Positions 1 to 8,781 of a stretch of DNA of 64,000 bases are shown piece by piece (positions within the stretch are counted from its first letter, which is position 1; every line of letters begins with the position of its first letter). The DNA is from Candidatus Acidiferrales bacterium (GTDB lineage Bacteria > Acidobacteriota > Terriglobia > Acidiferrales > UBA7541). The notes under the pieces were generated by a model. It saw only the letters and a list, made by a program, of their open reading frames with translations, did not search any database and was not told the origin of the DNA. The DNA lies in contig DASYYH010000003.1 of NCBI GenBank assembly GCA_035934015.1, positions 372,001 to 436,000 on the forward strand, given 5' to 3'. Position numbers and translations under genes: made by a program.

Positions 1-17
1 GCGTCATTGCTGCGACC

Positions 18-296
18 ATGAAGATTGTCTCGACTGTTCGAGTGTCGCGCAGCGCTGCGGTTTCAAAGGCTGCGCGCGCGGTATATCTTGTCCAAACCAT
101 ATTTCTATTCACTTTGGTGGGATTGGCGCTGGCCAGATTCTTCTTCCCGCCGGTTTGGCAATTCTCGATCTTTGACACGAGGACATTCGTGGTGCTCATC
201 GGAATTTTGGTGATCCTCTGGCTGGCGTATCTAGCCTTACTGTGGAGAGGCCGGAAGACCATGTTGCAGAAACATGATGCTGCGGAGATTCGTTGA
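18..296 (+). CDS. Small two-helix membrane protein, function unknown
   Basis: A 92-residue protein with two hydrophobic stretches, at about residues 23-42 and 55-76, each long enough to span the membrane. A basic N-terminus and a basic C-terminal tail (RGRKTMLQK) flank them, suggesting a hairpin with both ends in the cytoplasm. No motif was recognised. Its TGA stop overlaps the TTG start of the next small membrane gene, so the two are probably co-translated. Little sequence lies upstream, so the start cannot be tested well. The reading frame is convincing mainly because of the hydrophobic pattern and the stop/start overlap. Confidence 0.55.
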   Translation: MKIVSTVRVSRSAAVSKAARAVYLVQTIFLFTLVGLALARFFFPPVWQFSIFDTRTFVVLIGILVILWLAYLALLWRGRKTMLQKHDAAEIR

Positions 297-634
297 ACAC
301 AAAACTGCAATTCGGGTTGCTGGCGCTCATGGCGCTTTCCGCGCTGGCGGCGATTAGTGTCAGCATCTTGATCGCGCGAAGACAGGATCTCGCCGTGGCG
401 GCGCGACGGGCTTTTCTCCTCAGCAATGTTGCGCTGATTTTTTGTCTTGCGTCGGCGATTGCAGGAGTGTCTGTTTACCGCGCTTCCCATTTATGGGGAA
501 ACATTCTGCTTGGAGCCGCTGTAGCCTTTCTGATTCTTAAGTTCATCCTTGTGCGCCAGTTTGCGCATCTCATTCGACAGGGACAACCGAAAAACCGGCC
601 CGGCCAAGTTTTGCGTTCCGCTGGTAAAAGCTAA
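293..634 (+). CDS. Small three-helix membrane protein, function unknown
   Basis: A 113-residue protein with three predicted membrane segments, at about residues 6-27, 43-62 and 68-88, and a basic C-terminal tail. The start is a TTG whose last two bases belong to the TGA stop of the preceding gene, an arrangement typical of translational coupling. No family was recognised. The pair may form a small membrane complex, but this rests only on coupling and shared topology. The gene ends 23 bases before the NmrA-type reductase gene and may share its transcript. Confidence 0.55.
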   Translation: MNTKLQFGLLALMALSALAAISVSILIARRQDLAVAARRAFLLSNVALIFCLASAIAGVSVYRASHLWGNILLGAAVAFLILKFILVRQFAHLIRQGQPKNRPGQVLRSAGKS

Positions 635-657
635 GCGAAAGCGACGAGGAGGCTGCC

Positions 658-1560
658 ATGATCGTAATCACAGGAGCCACGGGAAATACAGGGAGTCCGG
701 CGGCGGAGGCGCTGCTGACTGCGGGAGAAAAGATTCGCGCCATCGGACGAGACGCGGCGAAGCTCGAACGGTTCAAAGCGAAGGGCGCTGAAGCGTTTGT
801 AGCCAACGTCGAAAATGCGGAGGAGATGGCGCGCGCCTTCGACGGAGCGGACGCTGTCTACCTGGTGATTCCCCAGGCACTGCAGCGCGAAGATTTCCGC
901 GCGTATCAGGGGCGCATCAGCGATGCATACGCCTCTGCCGCGCGTAGATCCGGCGTGAAATATGCCGTCGTGCTCTCCAGCATTGGTGGGCAGCATGCAG
1001 CGGGAACCGGCCCCGTCGTCGGGCTGCACGAAATGGAGGAAAAGTTGAATGGCATCGCCGGCCTCAACCTTCTGCATCTTCACCCGGCATCGTTTATGGA
1101 GAATTTTCTGATGAGCATCGAAGGGATTCGCATGATGAACGCCCTTCCGGGCGCGGCTCCCGCCGAAGCTCCACAACCCATCGTCGCAACCAAAGATATT
1201 GGCCTTTACGCAGCGAAGCGGCTGGCGAGCCGGAACTTTTCTGGGCATTCGACGCAAGAACTCCTTGGTCCGCGCGATATCACGATGAAGGACGCAGCCA
1301 GCATTATCGGCCGGGCGATCGGCAGGCCACATCTGGCTTACGTTCAATTGCCACTGATCGTGCTGGAATCGGCGCTGACTGGCTTGGGCCTTCCAAAGAG
1401 TTCCGCCGCCCTCTTGATTGAACTGTGGAACGGCGGAAACAAGGGACTGCTTGCGCCGCAGGAGCCGCGTTCGCAAGAAAACACGACGGCGACAACGCTC
1501 GAGCAGTTCGCCGAAGAAACCTTCGCTCCGCAATATCAACGCCGCGCCGCCGGCGCTTAG
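658..1560 (+). CDS. NmrA-type NAD(P)-binding reductase
   Basis: A 300-residue atypical short-chain dehydrogenase of the NmrA/YwnB/QorB type. The N-terminus reads MIVITGATGNTGSPAAEALL, with the GxxGxxG dinucleotide motif at residues 6-12 on the first Rossmann beta strand. It continues with alternating strands and helices, including DAVYLVIP near residue 61 and a VVLSS strand near residue 102. Family members bind NADP(H) as redox sensors or reduce quinones and other small electrophiles; the substrate cannot be read from sequence. The ATG has a clear GGAGG site a few bases upstream. It is likely cytoplasmic, and neighbours give no further hint. Confidence 0.85.
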   Translation: MIVITGATGNTGSPAAEALLTAGEKIRAIGRDAAKLERFKAKGAEAFVANVENAEEMARAFDGADAVYLVIPQALQREDFRAYQGRISDAYASAARRSGVKYAVVLSSIGGQHAAGTGPVVGLHEMEEKLNGIAGLNLLHLHPASFMENFLMSIEGIRMMNALPGAAPAEAPQPIVATKDIGLYAAKRLASRNFSGHSTQELLGPRDITMKDAASIIGRAIGRPHLAYVQLPLIVLESALTGLGLPKSSAALLIELWNGGNKGLLAPQEPRSQENTTATTLEQFAEETFAPQYQRRAAGA

Positions 1561-1672
1561 AGCGCGAACTGGATGCGCAGGGATGGCGGCTGATCTCCGC
1601 AGAGGACGCAGCTCTGTGGAACTATTTTGCTATGGATTCCGTATCTCCAGTCAGAAAGCGGAGGTGCGCCCC

Positions 1673-2302
1673 GTGACTTCGAAAATGTCAGCCAGAGCTG
1701 CTTTGTTTCTTTTCATACTGCTGCCGACGGCCGCCGCCGCACAAGGAAGCCGGACTCTCTCCGAACAGGGCGGCAATCCATTTACAGCCGACTTCCCCAG
1801 CGGCGGCCAGATTCGCATGGATCTTCGTTCCGCGGGCGTGACGGTCACCGGAAGCGACGAGAATAAAATTCAGGTGCGCGTTTCGGCGCGCGGCTCCGGC
1901 GATCTCAGCAGCGTTCGCATTTCTCTGAAAACGAACGGAAATCGCGGAGAACTGAAAGTGACGGGAGGACCGAGCGATAATTTCCAGATAGACATTCAGA
2001 TTCCGCGAAATTCGGACCTATATGCGCGCATGTTTGCGGGCGAACTGGATATCCGCGGAGTCGAAGGCAACAAAGACCTGGCGGTCCACTTCGGCCAAAT
2101 GGACATCGCCTTGGCTCATCCCGACGATTATGCTCCCGTGCGGCTTTCGGTAAGTTCCGGGGATTTGGAAGCAGCGGCGTTCAACGTATCGAAGGGCGGG
2201 CTGTTCCGCTCGTTCGAAATGGATTCGACGCTGCACAAGAGTTCGCCCGGCAGATACTCGCTCTACGCGCACGTTGGCGCGGGTGAGATCGACATCAATT
2301 AA
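1673..2302 (+). CDS. Exported DUF4097-like beta-strand protein
   Basis: A 209-residue protein. The frame is open far upstream, but the best start is GTG at 1673, seven bases after a GGAGGT site; ATG 1685 is an alternative. The N-terminus has a signal peptide (hydrophobic core LFLFILLPTAAAA followed by AQG). The mature part is rich in short beta strands with repeated VTGS, VRVSARG and GELDIRG stretches. That pattern resembles DUF4097 adhesin-like proteins, which fold as beta-helices outside the cytoplasm. Function is unknown. It converges with the TPR gene at 2339-4000 and shows no operon partner. Confidence 0.65.
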   Translation: MTSKMSARAALFLFILLPTAAAAQGSRTLSEQGGNPFTADFPSGGQIRMDLRSAGVTVTGSDENKIQVRVSARGSGDLSSVRISLKTNGNRGELKVTGGPSDNFQIDIQIPRNSDLYARMFAGELDIRGVEGNKDLAVHFGQMDIALAHPDDYAPVRLSVSSGDLEAAAFNVSKGGLFRSFEMDSTLHKSSPGRYSLYAHVGAGEIDIN

Positions 2303-2338
2303 TCAGCACACAGCTCCGCGAAGTGTGCCCGTGCGCGG

Positions 2339-4000
2339 TTATTTCTTTGCCACTTCTTCGCGCGCGATCTGAAGCTCCGGGCGATCCGCATCTGGGCTGC
2401 AAACCTTCACCAGCTTCGCCAAGTATCCCCGCGCTTCCGTCGCGTTTCCGGCAAGCTGTGCCGCTTGCGCCGCGCCATAGAGCGCGTTAAAGCGATTCGG
2501 CGACTCGGCAAGTGCGGTCTTATAAGCCGCCAGCGCATCGGCCGGGCGTTTCATTTCCAGAAGCATGTCGCCGAGCATTTCGCGCGCGGGAGTCGACAGT
2601 GAGTCCACTCCCTCCTTTTCCTCCTGCGCAGCAGCCGTACGTATCGCCGTTAGCGCCTCTGCGCTTTTCCCTTCGGCGAACGCTACCCAGCCCGCCGCTT
2701 CCTGCTCGCCTATGGTGTCGCTCGAAGCCACACTGTAGCCGGCGGCCTGCTTCTGGGAACTCGCCACCGCTTCCTTGTACTTTGCAAAATTCTGCTCCGC
2801 AGCCGCCGCGTCACCCATGCGTGCCGCGCCAACTGTCTTCACAAAATATGTGATTTCCAGCGCGCCGTTATCCTCGCCAACCGGAAGCGCCGCCGCTTCC
2901 TTCCACTGGTGCAACTCGTATGCATTTCGAGCTGTCAGCCATGCGGTATTCTGTGCAACACTCTCAGATTTCAACAGCATTCGCGGCACGGAAACATCAA
3001 CATGCTCGTCGGCAACAGCACCCGGCACATTTTTCAATTCGCTGACAACATCCTCCGCTTTGGCAGACTGCCCGCTCTGCAAGTACGCGTAGTCAAGGAA
3101 ATCCATGGCGTGGAATTGATAACTCGGGTCTGCGTTGCCCGCTTTCGTTGCCTCAGCGGCTGCGGCCGCGGCAGCGATGTTGGATTGAATGGCTTCCTGC
3201 CACAGGCCGAGGCGCACAAAAATGTGCGAAGGCATGTGCAGCGCGTGGGAAGAGTCGGGAGCGATTTTCGCATAGCGACGCGCGGCATCGAGTCCCTGCG
3301 GCGCAAGTTCTGGTGTATCCGCGGCATGAATCAGATAGTGAGCGACACCGGGGTGATTCGGCGCGACCACGAAGAGCTTGTTGAGAATAGCGATGGCTGC
3401 TTCACGATTCGCGGTTTCATCCTCGCCCTTGCCCTGCAAAGTGATCAGCGAAAGAGCATAGAACGCACCCGCGTCGACGTCATCGGGATATTTCGTGAAG
3501 ATGCGATTCATCCAATCCGAATATGCCTTGATGCGCGCGGCTTTGCTCAAATTGGGGTTGTCCTGGAAGAAAACTCCGGCAGCGACGATGTACATGCGCT
3601 CGCGCTCAGTCTTCGCGCGAAGCTTCTGAGCCTGCATGGTGTCCTGAAAACCTTCTTTGAGCGTAGCGTCACTTGGCCAATCCCAAAGCTGGTGGTAAAG
3701 CGACATGGCCTTGCCCCAATAGGCCATCGCACAAGTGGGATCTTGCTGCGCCACTTGCGTGAAGGTTTGCTCGGCCTGCTGGTATTGGAAGGAATGCAGC
3801 AGCGCGAGCGCTTGATTAAATGTCACCTGCACGGCGGGATCGCAGGAAATGGCGAAATTGACTGCACCGAGGCTGCTCGTCTGCGCCGCTCTGCGAGAAC
3901 GCGGAGAGCTTCCCGGGCGGGGCGCTGCGTTCACGACAGAAATGGAGACGGCGAGAAACAGCGATACGCAGAGAAAACGATACCGTGTGATCCGCTGCAT
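2339..4000 (-). CDS. Exported TPR-repeat protein
   Basis: A 553-residue protein with an N-terminal signal peptide (hydrophobic stretch at about residues 9-24 ending VNAA). The mature protein has tetratricopeptide-like helices, for example FNQALALLHSFQYQQAEQTF followed by PTCAMAYWGKA near residues 60-95. More repeats sit in the C-terminal 120 residues (ADALAAYKTALAESP, ALYGAAQAAQLAGNATEA). TPRs are protein-interaction scaffolds; no catalytic motif was seen. It lies 29 bases downstream of the D-aminoacylase-like gene on the same strand and is probably co-transcribed with it. The conserved HMPSHIFVRLG stretch near residue 255 occurs in a family of acidobacterial TPR proteins of unknown role. Confidence 0.8.
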   Translation of the reverse strand: MQRITRYRFLCVSLFLAVSISVVNAAPRPGSSPRSRRAAQTSSLGAVNFAISCDPAVQVTFNQALALLHSFQYQQAEQTFTQVAQQDPTCAMAYWGKAMSLYHQLWDWPSDATLKEGFQDTMQAQKLRAKTERERMYIVAAGVFFQDNPNLSKAARIKAYSDWMNRIFTKYPDDVDAGAFYALSLITLQGKGEDETANREAAIAILNKLFVVAPNHPGVAHYLIHAADTPELAPQGLDAARRYAKIAPDSSHALHMPSHIFVRLGLWQEAIQSNIAAAAAAAEATKAGNADPSYQFHAMDFLDYAYLQSGQSAKAEDVVSELKNVPGAVADEHVDVSVPRMLLKSESVAQNTAWLTARNAYELHQWKEAAALPVGEDNGALEITYFVKTVGAARMGDAAAAEQNFAKYKEAVASSQKQAAGYSVASSDTIGEQEAAGWVAFAEGKSAEALTAIRTAAAQEEKEGVDSLSTPAREMLGDMLLEMKRPADALAAYKTALAESPNRFNALYGAAQAAQLAGNATEARGYLAKLVKVCSPDADRPELQIAREEVAKK

Positions 4001-4029
4001 GGTCAGAACACCTCGGCCGCAATTCTACG

Positions 4030-5766
4030 CTATTGCGCGCGTCCTGTGTAGCCGGGGCCATAAAGGACCTTGCCCGGCAGCGCGTTGGTCATTTTGCCAT
4101 CCGCAATCACCGGCACGCCATTCACAAGCACGTAATCCATTCCAACGGCGAGCTGGTTGGGATTCTCATAGGTTGACGTGTCCCGCACCTTCGCGGGATC
4201 AAACACCACGACATCCGCCCACATTCCTTTCTTCAGCACGCCGCGATCCGTCAGATGCTCGCGCTGCGCCGCGAGCGCCGAAAATTTGCGGATGGCGTCC
4301 GGCAGCGTCAGCAAATGCTCCTCGCGCACATATTTCCGCAGGATGCGCGGAAACGTTCCATAGGCGCGCGGATGCGGATGGTCCTGGCCCAAAATTCCCG
4401 TCGGCGACGCCCCCGACGCGTCGTTATCCACCGACACCCACGGCTGTTTGAGCGTTAATTGCACGTCCGGTTCGCTCATGCCGAATGTCACGACATACGT
4501 TCTCGCTTTATCTTTGATGATTAAATCCAGGATCGCATCAATCGGATCTTCATGCCACATCTGTGCGATTTCCGCGATGGTCTTCCCCTGCAAATTCAAT
4601 AAGTCGCGGTTGTCCACAGTCGCAATCATGATTCCCTGCGGCCCGGCGACCTCTTGCCATTCGTTGTCCCACTCTTTCGTCGGAGTCACCATGTCTTTGC
4701 GAATTCGCGCGCGCGTTGCGGGATCTTGCAAGCGAGCAATCAACTTCGCGTCACCGCCATTATTTGCCCACGGCGGAGTGTAGGCAGCCAGGTCATTTTC
4801 CCAAGCTGTGTAGGCGTATGTATCCGCGCTGATGTCCAGCCCTTCGCTGCGCGCTTTATCCAGGAACGCGACAACTTGCGGCATCTTCCCCCAATTCGGC
4901 TTTCCGGCGGCCTTCAAATGAAAAATCTCGACGCCCGTATGCGCTTCGCGCGCGATGCGCTCCGTCTCTTCGAGCGCAGCCATTTCACCATCGCCTTCAT
5001 TGCGCATGTGCGTCGCGTAGATGCCACCGTACTGTGCGCTCACCGACGCGAGCGCGATCAGTTCATCCGTCGAAGCGTATGGCGCCGGCGGATATTCCAG
5101 CGCGCTCGACAGTCCCATTGCGCCTTCGCGCATCGCCTCCGCCACCAGCTCTTTCATCTTGTCAAGCTGCTCTGGCGTGGCTTTCACATCGTCCTCGCCG
5201 ATGACGACTCGGCGGACCTGCGTCGCGCCGACGTATGTGCCGAGATTGATTCCCATACCCTGCTTTTGCAGGCGCGCAAAATACTCGCTCATCGTGTGCC
5301 AATCGCACGTAATCCCGTAGTGCTGGCATTGTGGCTGCATCTGCCCAAGAGTTGCATCCGTCTGCGGCCCGACCGTGTCGCCCTCGCCGGTAATCTCCGT
5401 GGTAATTCCCTGGAAAATCTTCGACGGAAGGTGCGGATCCACCAGCATGGTGATCTCCGACTGGCCGAGCATGTCGACGAATCCGGGAGCGACGACGCGG
5501 CCTGCTGCATCAATGGTCTCCTTTGCGCGCGCGTCCGAAAGGTCGCCAATCGCCGCGATATGGCCGTCGCGTATCCCGACGTCTCCCGCATACCACGGCG
5601 AGCCTGTGCCGTCGATGATGTGCCCGTTGTGGATTACGATGTCGTATTCTGCCGAGGCGACCGCCGCATTCTGCGCACGCGTCCATCTCGCGGATGCAAA
5701 TCCAAACACAATCGCTGCCACGCTAGCCATCGCAACGAACGCCACTGCCATCATCCTGCGCTTCAT
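4030..5766 (-). CDS. Exported D-aminoacylase-like amidohydrolase with altered metal site
   Basis: A 578-residue protein. I chose ATG 5766 because GGGGAGG lies just upstream; an in-frame extension to 5799 lacks this support. A signal peptide or N-terminal anchor spans about residues 5-30. The rest matches the N-acyl-D-amino-acid deacylase branch of the amidohydrolase superfamily: YDIVIHNGHIIDGTGSP, APGFVDM, THMRNEGD, IFHLKAAG, and HPRAYGTFPRIL near the C-terminus. In characterised members the first strand ends in HxH, and a Cys in GNCG bridges two metals. Here the HxH positions are Leu100 and Gln102, and the GNCG region reads GEGD (residues 127-130). Function as a hydrolase is therefore uncertain. 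The TPR gene lies directly downstream. Confidence 0.82.
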   Translation of the reverse strand: MKRRMMAVAFVAMASVAAIVFGFASARWTRAQNAAVASAEYDIVIHNGHIIDGTGSPWYAGDVGIRDGHIAAIGDLSDARAKETIDAAGRVVAPGFVDMLGQSEITMLVDPHLPSKIFQGITTEITGEGDTVGPQTDATLGQMQPQCQHYGITCDWHTMSEYFARLQKQGMGINLGTYVGATQVRRVVIGEDDVKATPEQLDKMKELVAEAMREGAMGLSSALEYPPAPYASTDELIALASVSAQYGGIYATHMRNEGDGEMAALEETERIAREAHTGVEIFHLKAAGKPNWGKMPQVVAFLDKARSEGLDISADTYAYTAWENDLAAYTPPWANNGGDAKLIARLQDPATRARIRKDMVTPTKEWDNEWQEVAGPQGIMIATVDNRDLLNLQGKTIAEIAQMWHEDPIDAILDLIIKDKARTYVVTFGMSEPDVQLTLKQPWVSVDNDASGASPTGILGQDHPHPRAYGTFPRILRKYVREEHLLTLPDAIRKFSALAAQREHLTDRGVLKKGMWADVVVFDPAKVRDTSTYENPNQLAVGMDYVLVNGVPVIADGKMTNALPGKVLYGPGYTGRAQ

Positions 5767-5861
5767 TGTTCCTCCCCGGCTTTTAACGCTGCGCGGCAAA
5801 GTATAGCGCGAGGTATTGCGCCTCGCCTTGCTTTTCAGTACCGTGAAGAGCCGAACTTCAA

Positions 5862-7133
5862 ATGCACAGTCCGCACGCGGAAACGTCCTGGCTTATAACC
5901 AACTGCTGCGAAATTCTGACGCTTCGCGGCAAAGCGCCGAAGCGCGGGCGCGATCTCGCCGATACCGGGCTGGTTCGCGATGGCGCGATACTCGTTCGCG
6001 AGGGACGCATTGCTGCGATTGGGCCGCGCCGCCGCATCGAAGCGCTGCGCGATTCGCGCCGTGCGCGCAAGCTGGACCTGGGCGGACGCGTAGTTGTCCC
6101 CGGTTTCGTTGACTCGCACACGCATTTCATTTTTGCCGCGTCGCGCGCCGCGGAATATGAGCAGCGCATCGGTGGCGCGACGTACGAACAGATTGCGCGC
6201 GCCGGCGGAGGGATCGCGAACAGCGTCCTCCGGCTGCGCAAGAGTTCGTCGGATGATTTGAAATCGCGCGCGCGAGCCCATCTCGCGCAGTTTGCCGCGC
6301 ATGGCACAACGACGGTCGAAGCGAAATCGGGCTACGGCCTCGATTGGGAAAGCGAGCGCAAGATTCTCGCGGCGCTGCGCGAACTCGGCAATGAACAGCC
6401 CATCGAAATTGTGCGCACGTTTCTCGGCGCGCACGTTGTGCCCCCGGAATTTCGCGGCCGTGCCGATGCGTATGTCGAATTGCTATGCAAAGAGTGGATT
6501 CCGAAGGTTGCCGCTGAAAATCTCGCGGAATTTTGCGATGTTTATTGCGACCGCGGAGCTTTCACGGTCGCGCAATCTCGCCGCATTTTCACTGCGGCGC
6601 GTGCCTGCGGACTTGGTTTGCGCGTGCACGCGGAGCAGCTCGCGCGCACCGGCGCCGCGCGGCTTGCCGTGGAATTGAACGCTGCAAGCGCCGACCATCT
6701 GGAAAAAATATCCTCCAGCGACATACGCGCCCTCGCTCGCTCGAACGTCGCCTGCACGCTGCTTCCCGGCTGCTGCTTTCATCTCGGCTTGGCGCATTAT
6801 GGACCGGCGCGAAAGCTGATCGAGGCCGGTGCCATCGTCGGGATTGCCACGGATTTCAATCCCGGCACGAGCCCCACGCTTTCGATGCCGATGATCCTCT
6901 CGCTTGCGTGCACGCAAATGCGCATGACTCCCGCCGAAGCCATTGCCGCTGCAACTATCAATGCCGCGTATTCGCTCGGACGCCACGACGGCATCGGCTC
7001 GCTCGAAGTTGGCAAGTTCGCCGATTTTGCTGCCTTCGATGTGGCCGACTACCGCGAGATACCCTATTATTTTGGCGTGAACCATTGCTGGCTGACGATG
7101 AAGCGCGGCCAAGTCATTTACTCGCGGAGGTAA
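5862..7133 (+). CDS. hutI: Imidazolonepropionase (histidine degradation)
   Basis: A 423-residue amidohydrolase that opens the ring of 4-imidazolone-5-propionate to give N-formimino-L-glutamate, the third step of histidine degradation. Visible motifs are the metal-binding DSHTHFIFA (His86 and His88), VEAKSGYGL, TFLGAHVVPPE, RVHAEQL and the conserved ATDFNPGTS. Length fits the family (about 400-420). Eight bases after its stop comes a tannase-family gene and then ftcD, whose product uses formiminoglutamate. The pathway link to ftcD is therefore direct even though the middle gene is unrelated. hutH and hutU are not in the window. The start has only a weak upstream GAAGAG. Confidence 0.93.
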   Translation: MHSPHAETSWLITNCCEILTLRGKAPKRGRDLADTGLVRDGAILVREGRIAAIGPRRRIEALRDSRRARKLDLGGRVVVPGFVDSHTHFIFAASRAAEYEQRIGGATYEQIARAGGGIANSVLRLRKSSSDDLKSRARAHLAQFAAHGTTTVEAKSGYGLDWESERKILAALRELGNEQPIEIVRTFLGAHVVPPEFRGRADAYVELLCKEWIPKVAAENLAEFCDVYCDRGAFTVAQSRRIFTAARACGLGLRVHAEQLARTGAARLAVELNAASADHLEKISSSDIRALARSNVACTLLPGCCFHLGLAHYGPARKLIEAGAIVGIATDFNPGTSPTLSMPMILSLACTQMRMTPAEAIAAATINAAYSLGRHDGIGSLEVGKFADFAAFDVADYREIPYYFGVNHCWLTMKRGQVIYSRR

Positions 7134-7140
7134 ATTCGGC

Positions 7141-8757
7141 ATGAGTCACCGACGTATCTCACTTTTCCTGATGATTACGTTTACGGCGGTGGCCGTTTTC
7201 GCAACTTCGAGCTTGGCGCAGCGGTCGTGCGAAAGCCTCACGGCTCTGAAACTGGCTGACACCACGATCGTATCGGCTGCGGAGGTCGCTGCAGGTCCAT
7301 TCAGTGTGCCCCGCGAAGGTCCCCTGCCGCCGGAATCCCTCACCGTTCCAGCCTTTTGCCGTGTGGGGGGCGTTATCAAGCCGACTGCCGATTCGGACAT
7401 CAAGTTCGAGGTGTGGATGCCAGATCACGGCTGGAATGGAAAATTCGAGGGCGTAGGCAACGGTGGCTTCGCAGGCTCGATTAATTACCGAGACCTCGCT
7501 ACTGCTTTGCGCGCCGGTTTTGCCGCGACTTCCACGGACACCGGGCACGAAGTAGTCGGCATGCCGGAAAACGCAAACTGGGCCCTTAGCCACCCTGAGA
7601 AGATCGCCGACTTCGGCTATCGCGCCATTCACCTGACCAGCGTAATCGCCAAGATCATCGTTCACGATTTCTATGGCAGCGCGCCTCGCCAGTCGTACTT
7701 CTCGAGCGGTTCCAACGGCGGCCGCCAGGGGCTCATGGAAGCGCAACGCTTCCCGAGCGACTATGACGGAATCATCGCCGGAGCGCCGGCGAATTTTTGG
7801 ACTCATCTGATGGTGGACGCCATTTGGTTAGCTCAAGCGCTCTACGCGAATCCCGTAAGCTACATTCCCGCAACCAAGCTCCCTGCCATTCACGATGCGG
7901 TGCTTGCCGCATGTGACGCCAACGATGGCGTTAAGGACGGCATCATCAACGATCCCAGACAATGCCATTTCCGCGCTGAAACCCTCCTGTGCCATGGTCC
8001 TGAGACTGACGCTTGCCTTACCGCGCCTCAAGTAACGGCCCTTAAGAAAATTTACGCCGGGCCGACTGACTCCAAAGGCCAACAACTCTTCCCGAGGACA
8101 GTGCCAGGCGGCGAGCTTGGTCCAAACTCCTGGAGAATCTGGATTACCGGCCATCCCCCCACCAACAAGGGCGTCGGCTTCTTATTCGGCACTCACTTTT
8201 TCTCCGATGTGATTTTTGACAATCCGACATGGGACTTCCGCACCTTCAACTTCGATGCAGACGTTCAACTCACAGACAAGAAAATGGCTCGCGTCCTCAA
8301 CGCAACCGACCCGAAGCTCACAGCGTTCAAAGCTCGCGGTGGAAAGTTGATTCTGTATCACGGTTGGGCCGACCCGGCGATTTCGCCCCTCAACACGGTG
8401 AATTATTACAATAGCGTGCTCGCTACCATGGGACGCGAGCAAACGGAGAGTTTTGTTCGTCTCTACATGGTTCCTGGGATGACGCATGGCCCCGGTGGCT
8501 CGGGCCCCGATTCCTTCGGCGCGCTTCCTGAACCGAACGCCGATCCAAGCCACAGCATGTTTAGCTCGCTGCAACAATGGGTCGAGCGCGGCATCGCTCC
8601 GCATGCGATCATTGCAACGAAGTACGCACAACCGCCAGGCGCTGCGCGAGTTGCCGAGATGACTCGTCCTTTGTGCCCTTATCCGCAAGCCGCGCAATAC
8701 AAAGGTAGCGGCGATATCCATGACGCTGCCAACTTTGTATGTAAGCTGGAGCAATGA
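7141..8757 (+). CDS. Tannase/feruloyl esterase family hydrolase
   Basis: A 538-residue protein with a signal peptide (about residues 1-26, ending SLAQ) and a GGAGGT ribosome site. It matches the tannase/feruloyl esterase alpha/beta-hydrolase family: KFEGVGNGGFAG, then GSNGGRQGLMEAQRFP with the likely nucleophile Ser191, YHGWADPAISP with Asp411, and VPGMTHGPGG with His449. Known members carry Cys just before the Ser and just after the His, joined by a disulfide (CS-D-HC motif). Here both positions are Gly (Gly190 and Gly450). It probably hydrolyses an ester of a phenolic or other carboxylic acid outside the cytoplasm; the substrate is unknown. It sits between hutI and ftcD with short gaps, probably in one transcript. 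Confidence 0.85.
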   Translation: MSHRRISLFLMITFTAVAVFATSSLAQRSCESLTALKLADTTIVSAAEVAAGPFSVPREGPLPPESLTVPAFCRVGGVIKPTADSDIKFEVWMPDHGWNGKFEGVGNGGFAGSINYRDLATALRAGFAATSTDTGHEVVGMPENANWALSHPEKIADFGYRAIHLTSVIAKIIVHDFYGSAPRQSYFSSGSNGGRQGLMEAQRFPSDYDGIIAGAPANFWTHLMVDAIWLAQALYANPVSYIPATKLPAIHDAVLAACDANDGVKDGIINDPRQCHFRAETLLCHGPETDACLTAPQVTALKKIYAGPTDSKGQQLFPRTVPGGELGPNSWRIWITGHPPTNKGVGFLFGTHFFSDVIFDNPTWDFRTFNFDADVQLTDKKMARVLNATDPKLTAFKARGGKLILYHGWADPAISPLNTVNYYNSVLATMGREQTESFVRLYMVPGMTHGPGGSGPDSFGALPEPNADPSHSMFSSLQQWVERGIAPHAIIATKYAQPPGAARVAEMTRPLCPYPQAAQYKGSGDIHDAANFVCKLEQ

Positions 8758-8781
8758 GAATGAATAGAGGCTGATTCCCGA

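Noticed and set aside
5767-5861. Dyad CGAGG...CCTCG in the divergent spacer before hutI
   Set aside because: The stem is only five or six bases, with no T-run in the right place and no second element, so an operator or terminator is not supported.
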